Assembly: GCA_965178125.1 (NCBI GenBank) | Contig: OZ237763.1 | Span: forward strand, 806,001 to 870,000 | Source: Bilabrum cf. latius | Lineage: Eukaryota; Bigyra: Bicosoecida; Bigyra; Bicosoecida | Length of the DNA stretch: 64,000 bases | Direction of reading: 5' to 3' | Shown here: in pieces, positions 11,435 through 21,487 of the stretch | Position numbering within the stretch: position 1 is the first letter of the stretch | Layout: each line of letters begins with the position of its first letter | The notes under the pieces: model-generated | The model's database searches: none | What the model saw: only the letters and a program-made list of their open reading frames with translations | What the model was told of the DNA's origin: nothing | Program-made: the position numbers and the translations under genes

Positions 11435-13396
11435 ATGGCTAGACATGGTCGAATACGCCGCAACTTCCCTACGCGTTTATCAAACGATGTATATATTAAA
11501 TTTTTTATTGTGAGTGTAGCAGCTTTATCGATAGGGTGGTTGCTGCTGCACGCGACCAGCACAATGGACAGCAATGCCTCCGGAGCTTAGAGCATGCTCC
11601 AAGGCGACCTTGCTTCCGACCGAGCACAGCTCATAAGGCAATCGTGCGATGGTGTTGCCGTGTGGGCTCATGCCTTGCAGCCCGATACTGTGCGGCACCT
11701 CGACTGCGCTCCGAAGGCCATGGTTGAATACGCCGTCTTGCACCGATCCCTCCGGCACGAATCCAGCGCACGGACAATAACCTATTTCTGCCAAGAGTGG
11801 TGCGGTGGTCTCGGAGATCGCTTGAAGGGGATCGTGACTGCCTACCTGCTTGGATTACTGAGCGGAAGAGTCGTGCTTCTGGACCAAAGACTGCCAACGT
11901 ACGCGGAGGACATTTTCTTGCCAGGCAGTGCTGCGTGGGCGCACGGTGTCGACTGGAGGCTGACAAAACGCGAACGAGTTAGTCGGGCTGGCCATGGGCT
12001 CACCATCGTGGATGAGCTGCCGATGGGGAGCGATGCGACGCTGGAGCGGCAGTGCTCCGCGGTGTGGGCCTGGTGGAGCACCATCGCTAGCACTTCACCG
12101 GAGCACCAGCACGTTGTCATCCGCGTGAATCAGCACTGGGATGCCGTGCTCGCGCGCTGCCTGTCGCGGGACCAGCTGCCTGTGGGCAACGCGAGCCTCC
12201 GGCCGCTCGCCTGGATGGCCCGGGCCCAAGCTACCCTCAGCAGCAGCGGCACACCTCCCGCAGGCGGCACAGACGTCCTGGATCCGCCGCCAGGAGGCCA
12301 CCACCAGTCCAATCAGCAGCAGTAGCAGCTGAGCATGGACAGCCGGCTGCATCTGCTCTCGTTGCTGAAGCAGGGCTGTCGGCGGCCGGGCGCGGCCAAC
12401 AGCACAAACGTGGACTCGGAGTCGTCCGCCCCTGCCACGGACAGCAACCCCGACGTGTGGGCCGCGGCCGTGCACGCCATGCTGGTTCCTCGCCCCGAGG
12501 TTGCCGCCCTGCTGTGGGGCGGGCAGCTGCAGCGATTGGCGGACTCTGCAGAGGGGCGGGGTCAGGAAGGTGCTAGTGGGGGCGAGACTGCCTCGTCAAG
12601 GGCCGTGGTGGGAAGGCGGGAAGGTATTTCGCAGGGGGCGTATTCGCTCGCTGGCTGTGGGGCCCCCCCGCGCCCGTGGCTGGGAGTCCACATCCGGCTG
12701 GGTTCCCAGATTGACCCGCTGGTCGGGGAGAGGCAAGGGCAGGACGTGCTCCGGTCCATGCCTCACGCGGTGAGGGCGGCAGCGGCAGCGGCGGGGTGGC
12801 ATGTGCCGCGGCTCGGGAGCTGGGCCAAAGGGAAGAGGGAGGGCGATGGGGGTGAGGGTGAGGGTGAGGGATCTGCACCGTCACACCTACCAGCCAAGGA
12901 GAGCCAGTCTGTGTCGGTCTACGTGGCGGCCGACACGTTCTCGAGGGCAGCGGCGTCCACTCGTCACATCTAGGAGCTCACGGGGGCGAGGACGTGCAGC
13001 CTCAATGTGACGGGCCGGCAGCAGGGCATGTACCATGTGGACCGCACGAAGGTGCTGCGGGGCCAGGAGGGGGGCACCGGTGGAGGCCCGGGAGCTGGAC
13101 AAGGACAAGGACAAGGACAAGGATAGGGACAGGGGGCGGACGCGCTTAGCAAGGAGATGCACATCCGGGAGCAGCGCACGATGCTGGCCGAGTGGATCGC
13201 GCTGTCCAGCTGCGATGCCCTGTTGGTCACGGGGTCTGGGTTCGCCAGGACTGCCGCAGCCGCTGGTTTCATCCGCAGGTCGTGGGAGGCACTGCACGAT
13301 GGTGCTCTGCGCGAGTCCGGGTGCCCCGCCACTGTGCGGCCCCAGGCGAGGCCAGAGGGGGCCCCGGCCGGGTACCGGCTGCCGCCTTACAGATGA
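11435..13396 (+). CDS. Fucosyltransferase-like type II membrane glycosyltransferase (653 aa)
   Basis: Start ATG 11435, stop TGA 13394-13396, one frame with TAG at 11588, 12323, 12971 and 13124. The N-terminus is a short basic cytosolic tail (MARHGRIRRNF) followed by a hydrophobic signal anchor (about residues 24-42, FFIVSVAALSIGWLLLHAT), the usual topology of Golgi glycosyltransferases. The luminal part has GGLGDRLKGIVTAYLLGLL with GRVVLLDQR, matching the GDP-fucose-binding N-terminal block of alpha-fucosyltransferase families such as GT37 and GT23; GVHIRLG; and DALLVTGSGFARTAAAAGF, matching the conserved acceptor-end block of those families. The predicted role is transfer of fucose or a related sugar to glycans; linkage and acceptor are unknown. 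Two of the four TAG codons sit in Gln-rich sequence: after three CAG codons (12323), and as the Gln of a Gly-Gln repeat (13124). Choosing 11594 as start would remove the anchor. Confidence 0.75.
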
Positions 13397-13543
13397 CTTG
13401 GTGAGTACGGGTCTGCAGCGCCGCGCGTTGCATTGCCAGCAGGCATGTCGTGGACGTTGGTGCACCCGTTTTCCGGAACGGTCTCCCAGAGGGTTGCATG
13501 GACTATATGAATGTAAAATCCCATAACAGACTGCCTTGTCGTC

Positions 13544-16500
13544 TCAAAAGTACTCTACTTCACCGTCCTCCGCTCCGCCCCACTCGGCCGGATCCGCGGT
13601 GCCAGCAGTGGCATGTGCCTCGGCCTGCACCTCTGCCATCGAGTCACCGAGCCCTGCCCCCCACGCCCCGGGGTGTCCCCCCGCCCAGGTGGCCCGCCCG
13701 CCGCCGCGATCCGGATGCCGCCCATCGCCGCCTCGTGGCACTGCCCCGCTCCTGCCCCTGCTCCTGCTGCTGCTCCTTCCTCCGCTGCCCCGCTTCCCCC
13801 TGCTTCTCCTGCTGGACGGAGGCCTGCGGCCCGTGCCCGTGCCCGTGCCCGCCCTTGCCCTCGGGCCGCTGACCGGCACGCCCGCCGCCCGTGCAGTCTT
13901 GGCCGCCTCATCCAGCCCATTGGGCGCCCGCCCCAGCCCCATGCCCACGGCCCCCGGCCCCGTCCGCACCTCGATGGGCTCCAGCACGCCCGCCTCCCAC
14001 CTGGCCTCGGCCTCCTCATGCTCCCACTCGGACCGCTGCCGGGCCGCCTCCTGCGCCTCCCGCACCGCCCGGGCCTCCCCACGGATGGCGGCGGCAAGGC
14101 CCACCGCCGCGGCGAACCGGGACTCGGCATTCCGCCGCGCCTCCTCCTCCTCCAGCTCCAGCGAGGTCACCGCCGCGTGCCGCTGCCGCTCCAGCGCCTG
14201 CTGCTCCGCCCGCGCCGCGGCCCCCGCCCTCGCCGCCCTGGCCCGCAGGGCATCCAGCGCGGCGGCCCGCTCCTCCCTTGCCACCGCCCGCACCAGCGCG
14301 GCTGCCACCGCGTCCCGTTTCGAGGCCCGCGCGAGCTGCGCCCCCACGCTCCTGCGGGCCAGGTCCTCCACGAACCGCCGGGCGCGCACAGCTTCGGCCC
14401 TCCGCTGCTGCCTCGCCGCCATGGCCCGCGCCCGGGCCTGCTTGCGCTGGGTCGCCTCCAGGGCGCGCACGGTGGCCCGGTGCCGCCGCACCGCCGACTC
14501 CCTCGCCGCCCGGAGCGCCCTCAGACCCTGGCTGGTCCTGCCTGCCTCCAGCCGAGCGCGGGTCGCGGCCAGATCCCCGTGGGTGACACCTGGCACGGTG
14601 GCCGCTGCAGCAGCCTGGATCTCCCTGCGAACCGCCTCGGCGCTGCCCGTGAGGGGCGCCTGGCCCCCCGCACCGTGCTCCCGCCAGTCGCCGCGCAGCT
14701 GGCCAGACTGCTGGAACCGGCCGGGCCCCGCCTTCCTACGGCGAGCAGAGGGCCGGGGGATGGAACCCCGGGGGACTCGCGCCACTGGGCCCCTGCCCCG
14801 CCCCTGTTGCTGATGTTGCTGCCGACTCCGCCGCCTGGGTCGGGAGGAGCTGCGCGTGTTTTCGTACCTGCTCGCTGCGGCATGCCCATGCCCCTTTCGG
14901 CTGCTGCTGGTGCCGGTGCTCGCTCCCATTCCCATTCCCATTCCCGCCCGTGTCTACGTCCCCGTTGCCCACGAGGCCGAGGGCAGGGGCCCGGGCGCAG
15001 GGGCCCTCCTGGACCGAGGCACGGCCGTCCCAGGTCTCCCCGCCGAGGGCCCGCCCCAGCCCTGGCCCTGGCCCCCACTGCCACCGGTTCCCGCCCATTC
15101 CTCGTCCTCACTCCCCTCCTCCTCCCCCTCTACTTCTCTCTGCCCGTCATCATCCTCATCTTCGTCCTCGTCTGCTTTTCGCTCGTCCATCCGCGAGCTG
15201 CCAGCACGCGCCGCCACCGAGGGCTGCCTCGCGGGCCACGGCTCCTCGCCCTCGTCACCCTCATCCTGCCCATACTGGCGCTCGTCTCGCTGAGCCGCCC
15301 CTCGCCGCTCAGCCTCCTTGCCGTCCTGCTCCCCCGCCCACCCGGGCACCTGCTCCAGTTCCTGCCCGGTCCCGAGCCGGGCGCCGTGCAAGCGCCCGCG
15401 AAGCACCGCAGCCAGCCCCGCCCGAGGAGCGCCCTGCGCCGAAGCCGCCCAGTCCTCATCCTCATCCTCATCCTCACCCTCGTCTTCGTCCTCACCGCTG
15501 AACCCATCGTCATCGTCATCCTCTGGACCCTCCGCCGGGCTGCCTCCATCTTCGTTCTCCTCCTCTTCATCGTCCTCGGCCGCGAGCATAGCCAGGTGCG
15601 CCGCTGCATCCACACCCCGAGGCCCAGCGGACGGTCGACCCGCCCTCACCGCTCTCGCCGGGAGTCGGGGAGGCACTATGCCCCGCTGGCCAGCACCAGC
15701 ACCGCGACTCGGCTGCCTGCTCCTGCTCTTGCGGGCGCTTCTGCTGCGCACCGGCCTGTACTAGCTTGCTGCCGCCCGCGCGGATTGGGAGAAGGGCGAG
15801 GGTGAGGCTTGCTTCGCACCCGCGGCATGCCGCTTGCCGCTGGCGCTGCCCACCTTGCCGCGGGCTCGAGCGCGGGAGGATCCGCGGATCCTCCCGCGCA
15901 GGTGCGCCGGAACCGGGGGTGCTCCTGCCTGTGGGGCAGGGGCCCGCGCCCGGCCGCCAGCCCCCCTGCTCCTGACGCCTGCGCCCGTGCCCTTCCTCGT
16001 CCTGCTCGTCCGCTGGCGAGCGGCCGACTGGGGGCGGACTCTGGGCGCTGTCCTGTGCGTCCTTGCTCTCGGCCTCGTGCCGCTTCGCTTGGGTCTCGCC
16101 CTGCCGATGCTCTTGCTCTTGGACCCTGGGGACGACTGCTTCTGCTTGGGCCTGCGCGGTTGTCTGGCATGCTTCGCTGGGTGCTTGTGCTGGTGCATGG
16201 CTGGTGTGGCGCGCGGCGCTTCGATCCTGGCCTGGCCCTCCCCTGGGGTTGCTCCTCTGGGTCGGTGCAGCGCCCCGCTGACCGCCACAGGGGGATGTGG
16301 CGAGCCCGCGTCTGGCCTTGACTGGGACCTCGACTGCCTGCTGCTGCTTGCCACGGACGAGGACCCGGACCTCGCCTCCACCAGCACGCGGTGGATCTCA
16401 AGGAACAGACTCAGCATGAACTTGATCGCAGACACGCTGCCCCCCGCCAGCGAGTCCGCAGTGACCAGCTCGGGAGGGACCGCCACGTAGGCGGGCAGCA

Positions 16501-17179
16501 TCTCATGGAGACTCGTCAGCAGCACGCCCGCGTCGTGCACAGCCTCTGAGTCCGTCGCGCTCGCTGCCCGCGCCCCGGGCGCCTTGAGTCCCCGGAGGCG
16601 CACGTTGAAGAGCCGCTCGAAGGCCGCCGAGAATATGGCCGTGGCCCCATCCTGCAGGTGGGACACAGTCTCCAGGGGGACGGGCGGGTCGATGCCCACG
16701 GCCCGCACCAGCCGCTGGGCGGTGTCCACCAGGTGCTGCGGCTCGTCAAAGTCTAGAAAGGGGCTGGAGCCCACAGAATCCTCCGCCAGCCCCCGCCCCA
16801 GCTCGGCAGCATCGTCCGCCTCCTCCTCGTCGGCCCGTGCCATCGCCTGCAGCGCATCGTGGGCATCGGGGCCAGAGGCGGGCTTGGAGACGGCTCCTGC
16901 AGCGACACCGCCGCCGCTCACCTCGTGGGACCTGCTTGCACCGAGCGCCCGCAGTTCCTCCCTGGTCCCAGAGCCCGCGGGGCCCGGGCTGCGCACGCCA
17001 CCAGGTGGCACACCCGACTGTGCTGCAGGCAGGCCGAGCTGGGCGCGCATTCCGGCAGCAGGAGGGGCTGTCGCTGCTTGTGATTTGCGCACAGGCGCTG
17101 CGACCCCGTCGCTATCATCTTCCCCATCGGTCCAGCCGGGTGGCAGATCATCCCTACCTCCGAGTCTATTTGTTGCCAT
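13544..17179 (-). CDS. CEP95-like centrosomal protein (1,211 aa)
   Basis: One frame from ATG 17179 to TGA 13546-13544 with TAG at 15761 and 14954. The N-terminal third contains a helical domain (about residues 145-270: LVDTAQRLVRAVGI, AAFERLFNVRLRGL, LLTSLHEMLPAYVAVPPELV, SAIKFMLSLFLEIHRVL). This matches the calponin-homology-like NN-CH domain at the N-terminus of CEP95/CCDC45 proteins, which sit at centrosomes and basal bodies. The middle is Arg/Pro/Ser-rich and acidic (runs of Asp/Glu near 15470-15580). The C-terminal part is a long Ala/Arg/Glu coiled coil (about 14100-14700), consistent with CEP95. Antisense frames are also open over much of the gene because the sequence is GC-rich; they carry no recognisable motif. 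The domain call rests on pattern only, so another centrosomal CH protein is possible. Confidence 0.55.
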
Positions 17180-17872
17180 AGTGCAGGTGCTGTGCAGCGA
17201 TAAACTGCGCAATGAACAATACGCTGGGAGGCAATTTATTGTAAATAAATCCACATGGATCGCCCCGTGTACAACACAGAGCTGCGAGACAAATACCGCA
17301 GGGCAGCATCAGTTTATGCAACCCGCAGGCGAGTGGCAAGGCAAAACTCGCTTGCTCGAACTCAGTGCGCCCCCTTGCCGCACTACGGGGTCAATATGCG
17401 CAATAATATTAAAGACTTACACTCTGCTCGAGAAGTTGCAGTATACTCGGCAATGCTGGAGGACTCCCTTGGACTTGCCGTTTGGCTCCAGATTTATAAA
17501 GGTAACGTGTTAATTCAACGAATACAATTCTGGTTTTGAGCCAGAACCGCCGCCTCGAAGGCCACGTTGTACCATCTCTTCCGAGCACGTAAGTCGTTTT
17601 GAAGGAGAACCTTTTGACAGCCGACTTTTGTCTTTAATTGTTAACTTATTTCTGTCGTAAAGTATCCGTGTATCGACCATAGGCCGAGACAGGCGGTGTC
17701 TAGTCCTGCTCACTGGGCGATGTGAATTAAAGCTGTGCGAGCTTGCTGTGAATCGAGGCGAAGGGTTTGACATACGTAATCTATACAATTGTGTCTAATG
17801 CATACCCTGTACCGATTGTCGCGGCCCGAATCGTCAATCATATCCCCTTGCACCATAGCTGTATCTTTTCTG
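17180..17872. promoter_or_regulatory. Divergent intergenic region, AT-richer
   Basis: About 690 bases between the divergent starts of the CEP95-like gene (17179, minus) and the signal-peptide protein (17873, plus). It is markedly more AT-rich than the genes. I see no tRNA, repeat or conserved protein in it. It probably holds both promoters and 5' UTRs; short frames at 17255-17539 look like chance. Confidence 0.4.
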
Positions 17873-18745
17873 ATGCCGCAGACCATGGCCGTGCTTTCCA
17901 GGGCGCGATTCATCGCCACTTCCGTCGCTTTTTTCGCCGGTGTAGCGTTACTTGCTAGCCGCACTACGCTCGCACAGGAGGAGGACGGCGAAGACGCCTA
18001 CGACGAGTATAACGAGGAAGAGGATATGGGAGCTGCCGAGCCCGAGGGCTCGCAGTCCCGCTACTCCCAGCAGGCACAGCCCACCGAGGAACAGATGAGG
18101 CAGCAGCAGCAGATGCAGCAGCAGATGATCGCCTACATACGCTCTAAGGCCACTGACGAGTGCAGAGCCGAGCTGGATGCCAGGGTGGAGGCCTCGCAGC
18201 CGGGCGAGGACGGGCAGCCCCCCAAGCCCGAGGACCTCCCGGAGATCAGCGACGATTGCAATGAGAAGTTTACGAAGCTGGCAGAGGAGTTCCGCACCAT
18301 CTTGCAGGCACAGGCCGAGGGCGGGGATCCGTCCGCGGGCGCAGCCGGCGAGGGGGAGGGGCAGGAGGGCCCAGCCAAGGCGGGTGGAGGGTGGGGTGCT
18401 GTCTTGACTGTGGTCGGTCTGGCTGCCGTTCTGATCGTGGGTCCTGCCTTGTACAGCATGGCCCAGTATTCCGCCAAGAAGGCTTGGGAGAAGGCGCACC
18501 CGAACGAGGTGAAGAAGGCCCGGGAGGCCCAGGAGAAGAAGGCAGAGGAGCTCCGCAAGGCCGGCAAGAACGAGGAGGAGGCCTATGAGGAGACTGCAGG
18601 AGGGGAGGGAGGCGACTCGAAGAAGGAAGAGGCCGAAGGGGCGCTGGTGGACGAGGCCGTACGCGCGAGGCGCAAGGCCAAGGCCGCCAAGGCGTCCTCG
18701 GGCAAGTCCTCGGGGCGCAGGAGGGGCAAGGGCGGCCGCGTCTGA
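17873..18745 (+). CDS. Secretory-pathway single-pass membrane protein, unknown function
   Basis: ATG 17873 (or 17885, four codons later) to TGA 18743-18745, about 290 aa, no TAG codon. The N-terminus is a clear signal peptide (hydrophobic stretch TSVAFFAGVALLASRTTLAQ, probable cleavage after TLA). The mature part begins with an acidic segment, then a Gln/Met-rich stretch (RQQQQMQQQM), and two Cys (in DECRAEL and DDCNEKF) about 50 residues apart that could form a disulfide. A second hydrophobic span (GAVLTVVGLAAVLIVGPALY, about residue 190) is followed by a charged Lys/Glu-rich tail (KKAREAQEKKAEELRKAG) ending in RRRGKGGRV. The layout suggests a type I membrane protein with luminal N-domain and basic cytosolic tail. 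I do not recognise the family. Confidence 0.75.
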   Translation: MPQTMAVLSRARFIATSVAFFAGVALLASRTTLAQEEDGEDAYDEYNEEEDMGAAEPEGSQSRYSQQAQPTEEQMRQQQQMQQQMIAYIRSKATDECRAELDARVEASQPGEDGQPPKPEDLPEISDDCNEKFTKLAEEFRTILQAQAEGGDPSAGAAGEGEGQEGPAKAGGGWGAVLTVVGLAAVLIVGPALYSMAQYSAKKAWEKAHPNEVKKAREAQEKKAEELRKAGKNEEEAYEETAGGEGGDSKKEEAEGALVDEAVRARRKAKAAKASSGKSSGRRRGKGGRV

Positions 18746-19050
18746 GCCGGCTGCCTGTCTCGGTCAGTCAGTCACCGGGGCTATGCTTCCGACGCATAGC
18801 GTAACAGGGTGCGTCGAGTCGGCGAGATGTAGTGTGCCTATCAGCCCTCCAAGGGTGGCTGCTGCATTCTAGGTATTGATGGGTGGATTGCTGGAACCGT
18901 TGCACTCTCGCAACGAATGGAAGATACGAACTGCGCGCCATTATTGTATCCGCGCCACGAAACTCAATGATTACTGCATTTACACCAGGTACGGGTCGCC
19001 ATCCAACTAAGCCCATGCTGGTAGTAAGTACCTACTGGGCCAGTAGGCTG
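18746..19050. other. Gap between convergent genes
   Basis: About 305 bases between the ends of the signal-peptide gene (plus) and the small minus-strand gene ending at 19051. It should hold two 3' UTRs. I see no RNA gene or repeat. Confidence 0.4.
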
Positions 19051-19822
19051 TCAGCTCTCGCCCTGTGCAGCAGCAGCGCGCGCCTTGGCCTCGGCGGCTT
19101 CCTGCTCGGCCGTCTTAGCCTGCTTCGCAGCGCGTGCAGCTTTGCCGCGAGTCCTAAACTTGCCCTTGACTTGTGCCATTTCTTCCTGCTCCTCTGTTCG
19201 GACGGGCTTGAATCGCTCCAGTGCCCGCCCGTGCTTGGCCACTTCGAGCTCCCGGGCTCTGGCGGTCGACACGAACCTATGGTCGGCAGCAAGGGCCTGA
19301 GAGGAACCACCTTTAGCAGCACTGGCAGACGAGCCAAATGCAGGAGCTGTTGAACTCCCATCCTCCCCGTACTAGGCAGCCAGTGCCTGCTCCTTTGCCA
19401 CAAGTTCAGCAAGCCTGGCCTTCCGTCTGCGATGTTCAAAGCACGGGGAGAATATCGGATCGAATGCCTCGTGCACAAAGAGTTCTACTAGTAACATGAT
19501 AAACTCGTGCATTCATCAGCCGTGACTAACTCTGCCAGCTCCTTCTTTCGCTGTTCAATCTAGCCATCAAGCGTAGGCGCCTGCGAACATTCACAATACG
19601 GGTAAAATGCATCAATGCAGCCTATAAGTGTGACAATGCTGGAGATTCTGCTCCAAGTATCCGGATATTCCTCACTAGTCGGCTGCCCTCATCCGCAAGC
19701 GAGCCCCACTCCTTCGCATATCGCACTTGAGAGTTTACTTCTGACCGGATTCTATCTCTCCATGTTTCAACTAGAGCAAGCTCTGAAAGTTCTTGCTTTC
19801 CTTGCACCCCAGCACCTGCCAT
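19051..19822 (-). CDS. Small multi-exon protein, possibly a microtubule-associated ciliary protein
   Basis: Exon 1 runs from ATG 19822 to 19676 (MAGAGVQGKQELSELALVET, then WRDRIRSEVNSQVRYAKEWG) and ends at a good donor, GTGAGG. A GCAG acceptor places exon 2 at 19580, in phase, giving APTLDG-TAG-IEQRKKELAEL. The C-terminal piece is in another frame (AFDPIFSPCFEHRRRKARLA onward), carries TAG at 19372 and ends at TGA 19053-19051 after a Lys/Ala-rich tail. I could not settle the second intron: GTCACG at about 19525 with acceptor CACGAG closes the phase but the donor is weak. The WRDxxxSE...AKEWGSL pattern faintly resembles small axonemal proteins such as C20orf85, but this is not secure. The unusual feature is three exons in about 770 bases in an intron-poor region. 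Confidence 0.5.
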
Positions 19823-20050
19823 AGCGGCAAATATGCGACCCGAAGGTCGTCAACGGTACTGTAAGCGTGTGATGATGGCGCTGTCCAGCCGCGAACAGTG
19901 CAGACTGTGCAGTGCATGGTGTACGCACCGTTGCACAGCGAAAAGGCAAATGTGTTAAATCTGTGCTGACGCCAAAATATAAGTAGCTGTGCAGGCATGC
20001 ATGATCGAACCCCCCTGCCACTGCCAATCGCCGAACCCCAACCTGTCCCG

Positions 20051-21322
20051 TCAGGTCGCGCCTCCCGCTGCGGCTCCCTCGTCTGCACCCCCACTGGCGC
20101 TGGACCCACTGGACCTGAGCTCGGCCGAGATCTCGTGCACAGCCTTGACGAAAGCCTGGAACTGCTCGGGCACATGCGTGGGCTGCATGCCCCACCCCAG
20201 GTTGGCGATCATGGGCTTGTCCCCGAACCCCTCTAGCATCTTCCTCACCTCACTACGGATCACAGCCTCGCCCCCGTAGAAGGCCCCCGGGTCCAGGTTC
20301 CCCTGCACCGCCGCCCGCCTGACCCGCCGCGCCCCCTCCGCCGGGTCGATGGTCCAGTCGAGGCTCACCACGTCGAACCGAGCGTCCTCCTCCTCCTCCC
20401 CATCGATCCACTCCAGGGCATAGTGCGCCCCCCTCGCGAAGAGAATCATGGGGGGTCCGCCCTCGGAAGGGGGTGGCACCCTAGCCCGCACCCCCTTCAC
20501 GATCCTCCTCAGGTGAGGCAGCACCGCCTCCTTGAAGAGACCGGGGGGCAGCTCGCCAGCGTTGCTCTCGAAGACTTGCAGGGCAGATGCGCCCGCCAGC
20601 CACTGGCCCACCAGCAGGTCGATGCACGTCTCAGCGATGGCACCCATCATGCGGCGGGCCGCATCGGGATGCCCGTATAGCCAGGTCTTGGCCACCGAGT
20701 GCGACTTGGAGCCGCCCCCTTCCGCCATGTAGGACAGAAGGGTCCACGGGCCACCGCAGAATCCCAGCACCGGGAGCTTGTTCTCTGTGATGCGAATCGT
20801 CTCCTTGATGGCGGCGTACAAAGGGGCAAACGTCTCTGATGCATCGGGCCGCATGCACAGCGGAGGCTCGCGCTTTGCGAGGTCGGCTGGCAGCCCAAGG
20901 GGGATCGGGAACACCGGGCCCTTGCCGGGAACCATCTTGCACTCCATGCCCATGGCCTGGGGCACGATGAGAATATCACTAAATATCACAAGGGCGTCAA
21001 TTGGGGCTCTGCGCATAGGCTGGGCCGTGATCTCTGCCGCGACGGACGGAGTACCGCACATGGCGAAGAAATCGTGCTCCTTGCGCACCTCCCGGAACTC
21101 CGGCAGGTACCGCCCCGCCTGGCGCATGCACCACACGGGACAGACATCAGTTTTCTTTCCGAGAGCGGCGTCCAGCAGACGCGTGTTGCTGGGCTTGTCC
21201 TGCTTCAAGCGAAGCTCGATGAGCTTATCCTCTCCAGCTGGAGGAGCGTACTCAGTACCAAGTTTCGAAGCCACGCTGCCGCCAGGGGCAACTGACTCAT
21301 CGATTGGTTCGCCTGATGCCAT
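20051..21322 (-). CDS. UROD: Uroporphyrinogen decarboxylase
   Basis: ATG 21322 to TGA 20053-20051, 423 aa, no TAG codon. It converts uroporphyrinogen III to coproporphyrinogen III in heme synthesis. Family hallmarks are clear: PVWCMRQAGRYLPEFRE (substrate-binding Arg block), DALVIFSDILIVPQAMGM, VLGFCGGPWTLLSYM, LQVFESNAGELPP, and the C-terminal VQGNLDPGAFYG and GWGMQPTHVPE. The catalytic Asp equivalent lies in FSDIL. Length to the end of homology fits the family (about 350-370 aa); the N-terminal 40 residues and the Ser/Gly/Ala tail are extra. No clear transit peptide is seen, so a cytosolic enzyme is likely, but the extra N-terminus leaves targeting open. A longer frame reaching 21385 starts at GTG; the ATG at 21322 is preferred. 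The gene is divergent from the kinesin gene. Confidence 0.95.
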   Translation of the reverse strand: MASGEPIDESVAPGGSVASKLGTEYAPPAGEDKLIELRLKQDKPSNTRLLDAALGKKTDVCPVWCMRQAGRYLPEFREVRKEHDFFAMCGTPSVAAEITAQPMRRAPIDALVIFSDILIVPQAMGMECKMVPGKGPVFPIPLGLPADLAKREPPLCMRPDASETFAPLYAAIKETIRITENKLPVLGFCGGPWTLLSYMAEGGGSKSHSVAKTWLYGHPDAARRMMGAIAETCIDLLVGQWLAGASALQVFESNAGELPPGLFKEAVLPHLRRIVKGVRARVPPPSEGGPPMILFARGAHYALEWIDGEEEEDARFDVVSLDWTIDPAEGARRVRRAAVQGNLDPGAFYGGEAVIRSEVRKMLEGFGDKPMIANLGWGMQPTHVPEQFQAFVKAVHEISAELRSSGSSASGGADEGAAAGGAT

Positions 21323-21487
21323 GCTGTACGTTTTGCACTTGGTGGCGTGGCACAGCAGCGCATGGTTTCTCCAGCGGAGGTCCACTCGTCATCGTGCAAA
21401 GATACCCGGCAGTAGAATCATGCACAGACGTTCCGAGATGTAGCTTTGGCGATGAAAATGCCCGCGAATTGACTTAACCAAACGAAC
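21323..21487. promoter_or_regulatory. Bidirectional promoter region, UROD / WW-kinesin
   Basis: Only 165 bases separate the ATG of UROD (minus) from the ATG of the kinesin (plus), so both promoters must lie here or overlap the genes. I see no clear TATA box. Confidence 0.45.

Noticed and set aside
13613-15805. Long plus-strand ORFs opposite the CEP95-like gene
   Set aside because: Pro/Arg-rich antisense translation expected in GC-rich DNA with few stops. The minus strand has a coherent coiled coil, a domain match and a proper TGA.
19980-20020. GATCGAACCCCC resembling a minus-strand T loop
   Set aside because: The would-be stem halves do not pair.
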